From an uncultured Erysipelotrichaceae bacterium (GTDB lineage Bacteria > Bacillota_I > Bacilli_A > RF39 > UBA660), in assembly GCA_902803685.1 (NCBI GenBank), contig CADCQR010000086.1:1-10345 (forward strand): DNA of 10,345 nt. Direction: 5' to 3'. The notes under the pieces were generated by a model. The model did not search any database. It had not been told where the DNA came from and saw only the letters and a list, made by a program, of their open reading frames with translations. Below are positions 1-6,581 of this stretch, in pieces. Position numbers and translations under genes: made by a program. Every line of letters starts with the position of its first letter. The first letter of the stretch is position 1.

Positions 1-1608
1 TTCTAAGTCGTTATATGCTCCACAATTAAATATTACTTTTTCTACTTTAAAGTTATTTACTAAATTCATAGCCTCTCCCATGTGGTCAAAGTCCCCATGA
101 GTAAGTATTAAATATTCTAATCTTTTTATTCCTCGCTGCTTAAGCACAGGTAATATTATGTTATTTGAAATTGCATTTTTCTTATAGTTCGATGAATAAC
201 TGCGTTTACCACCGGTATCAACTAATATGGCTGTATTTTTTGAAAATAATAGAATGCTATCTCCCTGATCTACATCTAGTATTTCTATGTATGTTGTTTG
301 GAAAATAAATGAATAGAAATAATTATATATTAAAAATAATATAATGATTACATTTAGGTGACTTTTTTGGGGACAATTTATTAGTTTTATATGTATGATT
401 ATAAAAATAAATAAAAGTATATATACTATTGGGCTTAGTCGATAAAAAGAGAATTTTAAAAAGTTAATTTGAGAAATAAAAAGGGAAGTTTTCTCTAAGA
501 TGTTTGTTAAGAGATTATATAATGGAATAAGAGGTTGGAAGAGTACAGCTATTGAAGACAATGGAAAAATTATAATAGATATCATAGGTACAAAAAATAG
601 ATTATATATTATACTCAACAAATTAATATTACAATAATTATATATTGTAATTGGTAGACTACTAATGAATGAAATGTATGATGTTTTCAAAAGTCCAATA
701 AAATAGTTTTTACTTTTAAGATAATTACTTGAAATCAGCAATGCGAAAGAGATTGAAAATGAGTATAAGAAACCAATATCATATATAAAAAATGGATTAA
801 TCAATAAAGTAATTGACAAAGCAACCATAAAAATATTTGTATTTTTTATGTAGAAGTAATATATATTGTTTATCGAAAATAAGTAAAAGAATATTACCCC
901 TCTTAAAACTGAAGGAGATAGTCCGACTAATAGCAGATAAAGCAATAAAAATAAGCTTGCTATATAATACCTTTTTTGTTCCTGTATTTTAAGACTTTTT
1001 AATATCCTTAAAATTATGGTTGATAGGAGTGAAATGTGCATACCACTTATGGCAAATAAATGGCTTATACCATTTTCTTGATATGATTTGATTACATTAT
1101 CATTTATATATGTTTTATCACCTAAAATGAAAGTATTTAGATATGGATTATTACCTATTCTTTTTTTTAGTATATTTTTTAATTTATAAAAAGGATTATT
1201 AGATATACTTACTTTCTTTATATTTTGAATTTTTAATAAGTAATATATATTTTTTGTCTTGAGGTAATTTTTATAATTAAATAATCCTTTGCTTGTTGGT
1301 TTTTGTGGAGTAGATATTTCTCCATATATTTCATATATATCCCCTATTTTTATTTTTTCTTCTAAGCATTTCTTTTCCATTGGTGTTTTTATATAATATG
1401 TAGCCTTTATATGCACTCTACTTAACGTGATATTTAATTGATTATCTTCAATATAGTAATTAGATATTCTTGCTGTAACTGGTAATATTATATCTGTTGT
1501 AGTATGGTTAGGTTCAAATAGTATTCTCATTCCTGTAATAATTATAACTAATGTAATTAATGATAGATATAGTCTATCCTGCAGTAATAAATTCCTTAAT
1601 TTGAGCAA
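1..1608 (-). CDS. comEC: ComEC/Rec2 competence DNA-uptake channel, C-terminus cut by window edge
   Basis: ComEC is the inner-membrane channel that passes single-stranded transforming DNA into the cell. The minus frame is open for 536 codons to base 1. From the chosen start there is one N-terminal hydrophobic segment (about residues 14-28), then an OB-like region with the usual F-N-Y-x-x-Y-L motif before a K-N-I-Y turn. The competence-domain signature HLFAISGMHIS ends near residue 193, SPSVLRG follows, and then several membrane segments. The metallo-beta-lactamase-like domain opens with DVDQGDS (D445), then VDTGG, and THGDFDHMG gives an intact HxDxDH (H504, D506, D508, H509). The family is usually 650-770 residues, so perhaps 150-200 are missing. 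The start is TTG at 1608, preceded 9 nt earlier by GGAG (1618-1621); the first in-frame ATG (1530) has a badly spaced RBS and would remove the first membrane segment. The gene overlaps the end of comEA by 35 nt, so the two are probably coupled. Confidence 0.93.
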   Translation of the reverse strand, partial: MLKLRNLLLQDRLYLSLITLVIIITGMRILFEPNHTTTDIILPVTARISNYYIEDNQLNITLSRVHIKATYYIKTPMEKKCLEEKIKIGDIYEIYGEISTPQKPTSKGLFNYKNYLKTKNIYYLLKIQNIKKVSISNNPFYKLKNILKKRIGNNPYLNTFILGDKTYINDNVIKSYQENGISHLFAISGMHISLLSTIILRILKSLKIQEQKRYYIASLFLLLYLLLVGLSPSVLRGVIFFYLFSINNIYYFYIKNTNIFMVALSITLLINPFFIYDIGFLYSFSISFALLISSNYLKSKNYFIGLLKTSYISFISSLPITIYNYCNINLLSIIYNLFFVPMISIIIFPLSSIAVLFQPLIPLYNLLTNILEKTSLFISQINFLKFSFYRLSPIVYILLFIFIIIHIKLINCPQKSHLNVIIILFLIYNYFYSFIFQTTYIEILDVDQGDSILLFSKNTAILVDTGGKRSYSSNYKKNAISNNIILPVLKQRGIKRLEYLILTHGDFDHMGEAMNLVNNFKVEKVIFNCGAYNDLE

Positions 1609-2263
1609 ATAAGTTTTCTCCTATTCCGGGTACATTAATTATATCCTCTATTTTATTAAATGGATTACTATTGCGATATTCTATAATATTTTGGGCCTTT
1701 GACTCTCCTATTCCAGGAAGTAAAGTCAACTCTTCTATACCGGCAGTATTAATATTTACTTTTTCATTACCTATGTCCCTAGTACTTTCATTTTTATCTA
1801 TACAAGAATCATTAATTACAGTATTTTCTTCACTTTGCTTACATTTATCAATAATTTGATTTTCAATTTCCTTAGTTTTAGAGAAATCTTCTACTTGCGC
1901 ATTGGAATAAATTATTATTACCATTTCATCCGTTATCTTTTTACTCAAATTAATTACAGTGGTATTAGCATTTCCGGTCAATCCTCCAGCCTTATTTATT
2001 ACATCAATGACTCTAGAATTCTCCTCTAATTCATATATTCCAGGAACATTTACTTCACCTTTGATATCGACTAAAAACATATTTTTATCTTTTGCATCAT
2101 TATTATCTTTTGACTTTTTTACAATACTTTCTTTTACTATTTTTTTATTTTCTTTTTTTGTATAACTAATTTTCTTTATGGAAAAATAAGTTGTTACAGA
2201 TATAATCAATACAGCTATTATTGATATAATTATTTGTTTTCTATATCTATAATGAAATGTCAA
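1574..2263 (-). CDS. comEA: ComEA, membrane-anchored DNA receptor for transformation
   Basis: ComEA binds double-stranded DNA outside the membrane and hands it to the ComEC channel. Counting from the TTG at 2263, there is a short positive N-terminus, one membrane anchor (about 10-29), a charged linker, an SLBB domain (about 66-119, with GEVNVPGIY and AGGLTG), a polar linker, and a ComEA-type double helix-hairpin-helix domain (about 169-227) with the DNA-binding hairpins LPGIG and VPGIG. About 229 residues is normal. An in-frame GTG at 2272 gives three more residues, but it lies inside the RBS-like GAGGTGG (2269-2275), which sits 5 nt before the TTG, so the TTG is preferred. Cysteines at about 141 and 154 lie in the external linker and could form a disulfide (inference). 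comEC follows with a 35-nt overlap. The terminator after ftsW separates it from the upstream gene; I see no convincing promoter. Confidence 0.95.
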   Translation of the reverse strand: MTFHYRYRKQIIISIIAVLIISVTTYFSIKKISYTKKENKKIVKESIVKKSKDNNDAKDKNMFLVDIKGEVNVPGIYELEENSRVIDVINKAGGLTGNANTTVINLSKKITDEMVIIIYSNAQVEDFSKTKEIENQIIDKCKQSEENTVINDSCIDKNESTRDIGNEKVNINTAGIEELTLLPGIGESKAQNIIEYRNSNPFNKIEDIINVPGIGENLFAQIKEFITAG

Positions 2264-2308
2264 ACTAACCACCTCAATATTTATATATTCAGCATTTAAA
2301 ATATTTCT

Positions 2309-2337
2309 AAAAAAAAGAAAAGCTTTTTTACTTTTCT
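2309..2337 (-). terminator. Intrinsic terminator after ftsW
   Basis: Read on the minus strand, AGAAAAG (2331-2337) pairs perfectly with CTTTTCT (2316-2322) across an 8-nt loop and is followed at once by a run of T (to 2309). It lies 19 nt past the ftsW stop and before comEA, so it should end or attenuate ftsW transcripts. The stem is short and AT-rich, so read-through is possible. Confidence 0.65.
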
Positions 2338-2355
2338 AAGATAATCATTATATAT

Positions 2356-3486
2356 TTAATTATTACTTTCTATGTTATTTTCGACGTTTATTCTCTGAAC
2401 TACTGTCAATGCCGCAATTAAGCATATTGTAAAACTTCCTCCATAACTCATGAAAGGTAGTGGCACTCCAGTCATCGGGATAATCCCAAATAGCCCTAAA
2501 AGATTAACTGAAATATGTATAAATATATAAAAGGCTATTCCATAACACATGGTTGCCGAAGCATTACTTGGTGATTTTCTACCTATTAATAATATTCTCC
2601 ATAATATAAAAATATAGGATGAAATAATTAGGAGACCGGTTATCAATCCCAACTCTTCAATTATTATGCAAAATATGAAATCTGTGTATGGCTCTGGCAA
2701 GTATAAATATTTCTGTGTAGAATTACCTAAGCCTAAGCCTGTTAAACCACCATTATTAATTGCAATATATCCATTACATATTTGGTTACCAGTAGTTAGT
2801 AAATTATCGCATGGATTGCCAGCGTTTATACGTTCTTTTTGCCTTTCTATTAATACACTATGACCGGTACCAACTAGTAGTAATAGACTCAATCCTACTG
2901 TAGCGCCTCCTAAAAATAATGTTTGCGCTTTTATTTTAAACGGAATAGGTTGCGCTAAGAATATTACGCCTACAATAGATGAGTATATAATCATTGTACC
3001 CAGGTCTGGCTCAATAAAAATTAAGGCAGCACTAGCAATACAAATAGCAATTGGGAAAAAAACTTTAACATAGCTACTTAATTTATTTTTATGTTTATCA
3101 TAATAATATGCCAGCCATATGATACTTATTACTTTCATAAATTCTGATGGTTGATAATTTACAAGACCCAAATCAAACCAACTCTTAGAGTTGTTTCTTA
3201 GTACCCCAAAAAACGGTAACAAAGTTTGTGTAGCTATGCCAATAAGCATTAATAGATATGATATTCTTCCGTAATTTTTTGATGAGATATTTATCATAAG
3301 GGATGATATAATCAAACCTGCTACCAAAAATGCCGATTGCTTTATAAAAAAATTATACGGGCTGACAGCCTTTGACATATACGCTGTAACATTTGACGCT
3401 GAAAAAACCATAATTAATCCTAAGACAAATAAAACTATGGTTACTAATAGTAATGGTTTATCTAAATTTTTAAATGTTTTGCCCAT
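2356..3486 (-). CDS. ftsW: FtsW-like SEDS peptidoglycan glycosyltransferase
   Basis: SEDS proteins polymerise lipid II into glycan strands in the membrane; FtsW acts at the division septum and RodA along the side wall. This one is 376 residues with about ten hydrophobic segments. Family landmarks, counted from 3486, are YQPSEFMK (about 111-118), EPDLG (159-163), NGGLTGLGLGNSTQK (ending at 259), LPEPYTDFIF (263-272) with the expected catalytic Asp at 269, EELG, and PMTGVPLPFMSYGGS (337-351). The GLGNSTQK-YLPEPYTDF block resembles FtsW more than RodA, but the two are hard to separate by eye. The start is the ATG at 3486, with AAAGG (3496-3500) 9 nt upstream; the ATG at 3495 abuts that RBS and is less likely. 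Two cysteines (226 and 237) lie in the external loop before the catalytic loop. A TATAAT at 3501-3506 has no good -35 box. A terminator follows. Confidence 0.92.
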   Translation of the reverse strand: MGKTFKNLDKPLLLVTIVLFVLGLIMVFSASNVTAYMSKAVSPYNFFIKQSAFLVAGLIISSLMINISSKNYGRISYLLMLIGIATQTLLPFFGVLRNNSKSWFDLGLVNYQPSEFMKVISIIWLAYYYDKHKNKLSSYVKVFFPIAICIASAALIFIEPDLGTMIIYSSIVGVIFLAQPIPFKIKAQTLFLGGATVGLSLLLLVGTGHSVLIERQKERINAGNPCDNLLTTGNQICNGYIAINNGGLTGLGLGNSTQKYLYLPEPYTDFIFCIIIEELGLITGLLIISSYIFILWRILLIGRKSPSNASATMCYGIAFYIFIHISVNLLGLFGIIPMTGVPLPFMSYGGSFTICLIAALTVVQRINVENNIESNN

Positions 3487-3551
3487 ATCTATCATCCTTT
3501 ATTATAACTATTCTTATGATAACATATTTTTTTTATATTGGGCCTTAATTA

Positions 3552-3578
3552 TTAACAAAATATGTAAAGTTACATAAT
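3552..3578 (+). promoter_or_regulatory. Possible promoter of the YjcZ-like gene
   Basis: TTAACA (3552-3557, one mismatch to TTGACA) and CATAAT (3573-3578, one mismatch to TATAAT) are 15 bp apart, shorter than the ideal 17. The site lies between divergent ftsW and the small gene, 31 bp before its start codon. Such near-matches are common in AT-rich DNA, so this is weak. Confidence 0.3.
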
Positions 3579-3609
3579 TTATATTAGATTAGTAAAGGAG
3601 GTTATTTTT

Positions 3610-3762
3610 ATGTATTACTATGGTGGCGGTTCTAGTTGCTGTAACAACTATCAGACTCCATATTACCCTATGCCATATAATAACAATAGTTCTACTTTTG
3701 CAATTATTTTAGTTTTATTTATATTACTAGTAATTGTATTGGGTACTAGATGGAATAATTAA
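3610..3762 (+). CDS. YjcZ-like (tiny Bacillus-type TM) small membrane protein, 50 aa
   Basis: This small gene encodes 50 residues and ends in TAA. It has a very strong RBS, AAAGGAGG (3594-3601), with good spacing to the ATG. The first half is polar, rich in Gly, Tyr, Asn and Ser, with MYYYGGGSS at the start and a Cys-Cys pair at 10-11. The second half is one hydrophobic helix, FAIILVLFILLVIVLG (30-45), then a short TRWNN tail. The motif F-A-x-I-x-V-L-F-I-L-L-V-I-V-x-G is what I know from the YjcZ/tiny-TM family of Bacillota, often annotated as sporulation proteins though their function is poorly known. It is probably a monocistronic membrane peptide: a near-consensus promoter lies upstream and a strong hairpin terminator downstream. 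One gene of this kind does not show that the host sporulates. Confidence 0.75.
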   Translation: MYYYGGGSSCCNNYQTPYYPMPYNNNSSTFAIILVLFILLVIVLGTRWNN

Positions 3763-3784
3763 AAAGGCTAACAGAAGTGATTTC

Positions 3785-3823
3785 AAAAAATCTACACAAG
3801 ATAAAAAAGTGTGTAGATTTTTT
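3785..3823 (+). terminator. Strong hairpin terminator, probably bidirectional, at the left IS end
   Basis: AAAAAATCTACACA (3785-3798) and TGTGTAGATTTTTT (3810-3823) are perfect 14-bp complements around an 11-nt loop. The arm ends in six T on the plus strand and, by symmetry, six T on the minus strand, so it can stop transcription both ways: after the YjcZ-like gene, and against minus-strand transcripts from the 4520-5404 gene. It contains the left inverted repeat of the IS relic. Confidence 0.8.
3791..3808 (+). repeat. Left inverted repeat of IS relic
   Basis: TCTACACAAGATAAAAAA matches the complement of 4469-4486 at 16 of 18 positions. Weaker similarity continues outwards to 3761. Confidence 0.65.
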
Positions 3824-3852
3824 ATGTGTTAAAATTTAGATAAGGAGGAGTT

Positions 3853-4451
3853 ATGAAAAGAGGATATAGGAATTTCACAAGAGAACAAAAAATTAAAACA
3901 GTTAAATTAGTCTTAGAAGAAGGAAAATCGCAAAGTGAAGTAGAAAGAAAAGTATTGGTAATAAAGAATGCACAGGTACAGTAAATAGATGGATTAGAGA
4001 ATATATTGAGGAAGGAGAAAATAATGCATTTACAAAGAAAAAAGGATTAAAGAAAATTGAAGATAAAGATGAAAAAGTGAGATATGATATCTAAAAAAAA
4101 TTCAACGTCTTCCTGAGAGAAGAATTATCTACAAATTCAAATTTATCGAAAAATTCAAAAAAATATACCCAATCAAAATAATGTGTGAAGAACTAGAAAT
4201 ATCTAGAGATTCATATTATAAATGGTTAAAAAGAAAACATATTAAAAATAAATATACTGAATCGCGAATCTTTAAAACCATTAATTAAACAATATTATGA
4301 TTTATCTAATGGCACAGATCAATTAGAAGAACATGAAAGATTAGTTATTTCTTATTATATGGCGTATTTACTTAAGTGTAAGGTTATGAAACTTCCTGAA
4401 GTACGTAAGAAAAATAAAAAGAAACTAAAAACTACACCAATTAACTATTGA
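3853..4451 (+). pseudogene. IS3-family transposase relic (OrfA plus OrfB N-terminus, frameshifted)
   Basis: The ATG at 3853 follows a strong GGAGGAG RBS. The first frame gives an OrfA-type HTH start (MKRGYRNFTREQKIKTVKLV...) and stops at 3982. The HTH continues after a frameshift near 3951-3956, with IGNKECTGTVNRWIREYIEEG, and that frame stops at 4092. A third frame (about 4109-4288) gives an OrfB N-terminal helix-turn-helix with IYPIKIMCEELEISRDSYYKW, the normal IS3 signature, then stops after KYTES. A fourth stretch, 4260-4451, starts RESLKPLIKQYYDLSN, as expected next in OrfB, but continues into sequence I do not recognise and ends at TGA. No DDE catalytic core is present, so it cannot transpose by itself. 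It is an old, internally deleted copy. Confidence 0.85.
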
Positions 4452-4468
4452 TGTAGTCATGTTTAGAA

Positions 4469-4486
4469 TTTTTTATTTCGTGTAGA
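4469..4486 (-). repeat. Right inverted repeat of IS relic
   Basis: On the minus strand this reads TCTACACGAAATAAAAAA, matching the left repeat at 16 of 18 positions. Similarity continues weakly outwards and ends in a second shared AAAAAGGC block at 4509-4516. Confidence 0.65.
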
Positions 4487-4519
4487 AATTTATCAATTCA
4501 GTTCTACTGCCTTTTTATT

Positions 4520-5404
4520 TTATCTTTTAAAAAATACTTTCTGCAAATCAGGAAATTCATTTAATGATTCTTTGGCTCTTTTTATCTGGGATAAAATTGC
4601 AGCTACAACCAGTAAATCCTGTGCACTACCATTATGCAGCATTGGATAAGTATCTATTAATTGCGGCGTTAATAGTTTGTTTTTATTAAGGGAAAAACCA
4701 ATGTGATTTAAATAAAGAATCGGATTGTATACACTTAATGTTTTTCTTAAATTACTAATTCTTAAATTTTCTTCCATTCTTCTGTCTAAGAAACTGATTA
4801 CTTCTTTAATACTATTACAATTTCTTGGAAGCGTCGAAACACCACTGCCACATGATTGAATATATGCATAATACTTTATCGCCTGCATCATTGCAGCCTC
4901 TGCTTCAAAACCAGGATAATTTTCTTTTAAATAAGCAATCCCTTCTTGTATTGCATATTTTTCGGCATCCTCCTCAGATTTTATATAGCCTTTATTAAGT
5001 TTATAATAGCCGTCAAAAAAGCTGCTAATATATAGCATTAACTCGGTATTAAAAGCATCTTCTTTATTATATCCGTCAACACTTTCGTCATCCCAAATGC
5101 ATTTTCCTTGCAAAAAATGACGAAATTCATGTCCAACACATAAAGTTAGAAAAGCATAATAAGTATCATTATCAATATATCCTTTGTCAATAGCACCATT
5201 TAAAAGTAATATATTAGGAATATTTATAAATACTTGGTGGTTATAATGATTATGATTATACCATCCAGCATTATTTCTGTTGGACTCTACATCTGCGCTT
5301 GTTAATATTACATTTGTACTGCCTCTGTTTCTAGTACTATAAAAATCTAGTACATTTCTAACAAAATCTATAGATTCTTTTTCTCCAACTTTTCTAAAAT
5401 ACAT
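4520..5404 (-). CDS. Unrecognised putative zinc metalloprotein with HEFRH motif, 294 aa
   Basis: I do not recognise the family. The visible motif is VGHEFRHFLQG, an HExxH zinc site (H92, E93, H96) as in gluzincin-type metallopeptidases, set in a hydrophobic helix (FLTLCVGHEF). A third ligand may come from EEDAEKYAIQEG (144-155), about 50 residues later, which looks like the acidic second helix of such enzymes; this is inference. No signal peptide or membrane segment is evident, so it is probably cytoplasmic. The N-terminal half contains WYNHNHYNHQVFINIPN (about 48-64), and the C-terminus is a helical basic tail (QIKRAKESLNEF). The ATG at 5404 follows GGTGATT by 5 nt. It is transcribed away from the HELNH gene at 5515, and its own promoter is at 5423-5451. 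No obvious terminator follows; transcripts would run into the IS relic and meet the hairpin at 3785-3823. Confidence 0.8.
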   Translation of the reverse strand: MYFRKVGEKESIDFVRNVLDFYSTRNRGSTNVILTSADVESNRNNAGWYNHNHYNHQVFINIPNILLLNGAIDKGYIDNDTYYAFLTLCVGHEFRHFLQGKCIWDDESVDGYNKEDAFNTELMLYISSFFDGYYKLNKGYIKSEEDAEKYAIQEGIAYLKENYPGFEAEAAMMQAIKYYAYIQSCGSGVSTLPRNCNSIKEVISFLDRRMEENLRISNLRKTLSVYNPILYLNHIGFSLNKNKLLTPQLIDTYPMLHNGSAQDLLVVAAILSQIKRAKESLNEFPDLQKVFFKR

Positions 5405-5422
5405 CTAATAATCACCAAAAAC

Positions 5423-5451
5423 ATAATATCACAAGGAAATTTTTTTATCAA
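5423..5451 (-). promoter_or_regulatory. Sigma-A-type promoter of the HEFRH gene
   Basis: On the minus strand TTGATA (5446-5451) and TATTAT (5423-5428) are exactly 17 bp apart, each one mismatch from consensus. The predicted transcript start is near 5416-5417, at the first base of the RBS GGTGATT (5410-5416), so the leader is only about 12 nt. TTATC-N8-GATAA (5445-5462) overlaps the -35 box and might be an operator. Confidence 0.65.
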
Positions 5452-5470
5452 AGATTAGATAATGTTTTAC

Positions 5471-5498
5471 TTGACTTTGCGTAGAAGACGATTATAAT
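5471..5498 (+). promoter_or_regulatory. Sigma-A-type promoter of the HELNH gene
   Basis: TTGACT (5471-5476), a 16-bp spacer and TATAAT (5493-5498) form a near-consensus promoter. The predicted start of about 5504-5505 lies at the RBS AAGGTGA (5504-5510), again giving a leader of about 10 nt. Its -35 box is 19 bp from that of the opposing promoter. Confidence 0.7.
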
Positions 5499-5514
5499 AT
5501 AACAAGGTGATTTT

Positions 5515-6495
5515 ATGGAAGAGAGTTACTTTTTAGCAAAAACATTAGTTTCTTCTAAATACAAAGAATCTGATGAATTTTATCCATTACTTCTTTTGGC
5601 TTTAACTGCATTATATTATAAATATAACGCCAATCCAGAAATTGTTGAAGATGTTTTTAGGGAAACAGACATTTACATAGAACCTGATACTATAAAAAAC
5701 ATTGTAAAAAGGCATAGACCTTCTAAGCGAAGCACAGATAATCTTCCAGAAAATATAACTGGAATTTCATCAACTGATGAAACTATTACATTTGATGGCA
5801 ATGCATTTACTATACAAGACGGTAACCCTTGGATTGCTTGTAATAATAGTGATTGTTCACAAGTAGAACTTTTAAATAATGTTGTACATGAGTTAAATCA
5901 TTTAATAAAAGCACACTTTAATCATGTGATAGTCTCTGCCGATGATGATATAAGCTTTTTTCTTAGAAGCGGCCTAAATATAGTTCAGCATACAGCTGTT
6001 CCAAGCAATGGAGATATATTTGAAGGCATCCTATTTAACACTGTTGATGAGGTTATTAATACGTTACAAACTTCCGAAATGATGGTTAGTCTCCGTATGC
6101 TAGATGGTATTATTCCTGATGCAGTGGTTGCTAATTTCTTTGATTCATTAGATAAGGACGAATTAGAATGGGATTTTGGATATGAATACTTACTTCCTAT
6201 TTTTAAACCGTTATGGCAAAATAGATATTTTCACGATTTAATAGAAGATAATATTTTATATGGCAATATAGATGCTATTTCAGAAGGATTTGACTCATAT
6301 GTTTATGATAATTCTTTTGTACATTTAGCAGATTATATGGACGAGTTAGATGCAGTTATAGATAATGCCCTTAGTACTAATGATGATGAAATTATAAGCG
6401 ATTGTGCAGACCAAGAAATAGATTTAGAAAATAAAATTAGCAGTATTATAAGTCAATTCAACGATGCAAATAGGTGTATAAAACATAATCAGTAA
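5515..6495 (+). CDS. Unrecognised putative zinc metalloprotein with HELNH motif, 326 aa
   Basis: I do not recognise the family. VVHELNHLIKAH (123-134) is a canonical HExxH zinc helix (H125, E126, H129). The segment FNTVDEVINTLQTSEMM (174-190), about 50 residues on, resembles the 'N-E-x-x-T-x-x-L' helix that supplies the third ligand in many gluzincins, making E179 a candidate; this is inference. The N-terminal ~70 residues are helical (YPLLLLALTALYYKYNANPEIVEDVF), then a polar basic stretch, then a beta-rich part (ETITFDGNAFTIQDGNPWIAC) before the zinc helix. The C-terminus (270-326) is strongly acidic and helical. There is no signal peptide. The ATG at 5515 has RBS AAGGTGA. The gene is divergent from the HEFRH gene and ends 8 nt before the def promoter. 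Beyond the HExxH motif the two proteins do not look alike, so they need not be paralogues. Function and substrate are unknown. Confidence 0.82.
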   Translation: MEESYFLAKTLVSSKYKESDEFYPLLLLALTALYYKYNANPEIVEDVFRETDIYIEPDTIKNIVKRHRPSKRSTDNLPENITGISSTDETITFDGNAFTIQDGNPWIACNNSDCSQVELLNNVVHELNHLIKAHFNHVIVSADDDISFFLRSGLNIVQHTAVPSNGDIFEGILFNTVDEVINTLQTSEMMVSLRMLDGIIPDAVVANFFDSLDKDELEWDFGYEYLLPIFKPLWQNRYFHDLIEDNILYGNIDAISEGFDSYVYDNSFVHLADYMDELDAVIDNALSTNDDEIISDCADQEIDLENKISSIISQFNDANRCIKHNQ

Positions 6496-6503
6496 TTGCA
6501 TTT

Positions 6504-6532
6504 TTGACATATCCTAGTATTTTTAGTATAAT
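6504..6532 (+). promoter_or_regulatory. Full-consensus sigma-A promoter of def
   Basis: TTGACA (6504-6509), a 17-bp spacer and TATAAT (6527-6532) match the housekeeping consensus at all twelve positions. The expected transcript start is near 6539, giving a leader of about 43 nt before def. Confidence 0.9.
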
Positions 6533-6581
6533 ATACATGCTTATGCGATTGTTGTTTATATTGAAGAAATGAGGCAGTATT

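Larger units (their letters stand above)
3766..4511. mobile_element. Decayed IS3-type insertion sequence, about 750 bp
   Basis: The ends form an imperfect inverted repeat. Both start AAAAAGGC when read inwards (left 3761-3768, right 4509-4516). The best block is TCTACACAAGATAAAAAA on the left against TCTACACGAAATAAAAAA on the right, 16 of 18 identical. Between them are fragments of an IS3-like OrfA and of the OrfB N-terminus. Complete IS3 elements are about 1.2-1.5 kb, so roughly half, including the DDE integrase core, is missing. The exact limits are uncertain: a TG...CA boundary typical of IS3 could also be placed at 3778-4500. I found no convincing target duplication. It sits between the small gene's 3' end and the 3' end of the minus-strand metalloprotein gene. 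Confidence 0.75.

Noticed and set aside
3493..3506. ftsW promoter from the TATAAT at 3501-3506, and ATG 3495 as its start
   Set aside because: No acceptable -35 box is found 16-18 bp upstream, and the box nearly touches the RBS. ATG 3495 directly abuts AAAGG, so the ATG at 3486 is preferred.
4520..6495. The HExxH pair as a toxin-antitoxin system
   Set aside because: Toxin-antitoxin genes are usually short, co-directional and overlapping; these are long, divergent and both carry enzyme-like motifs.
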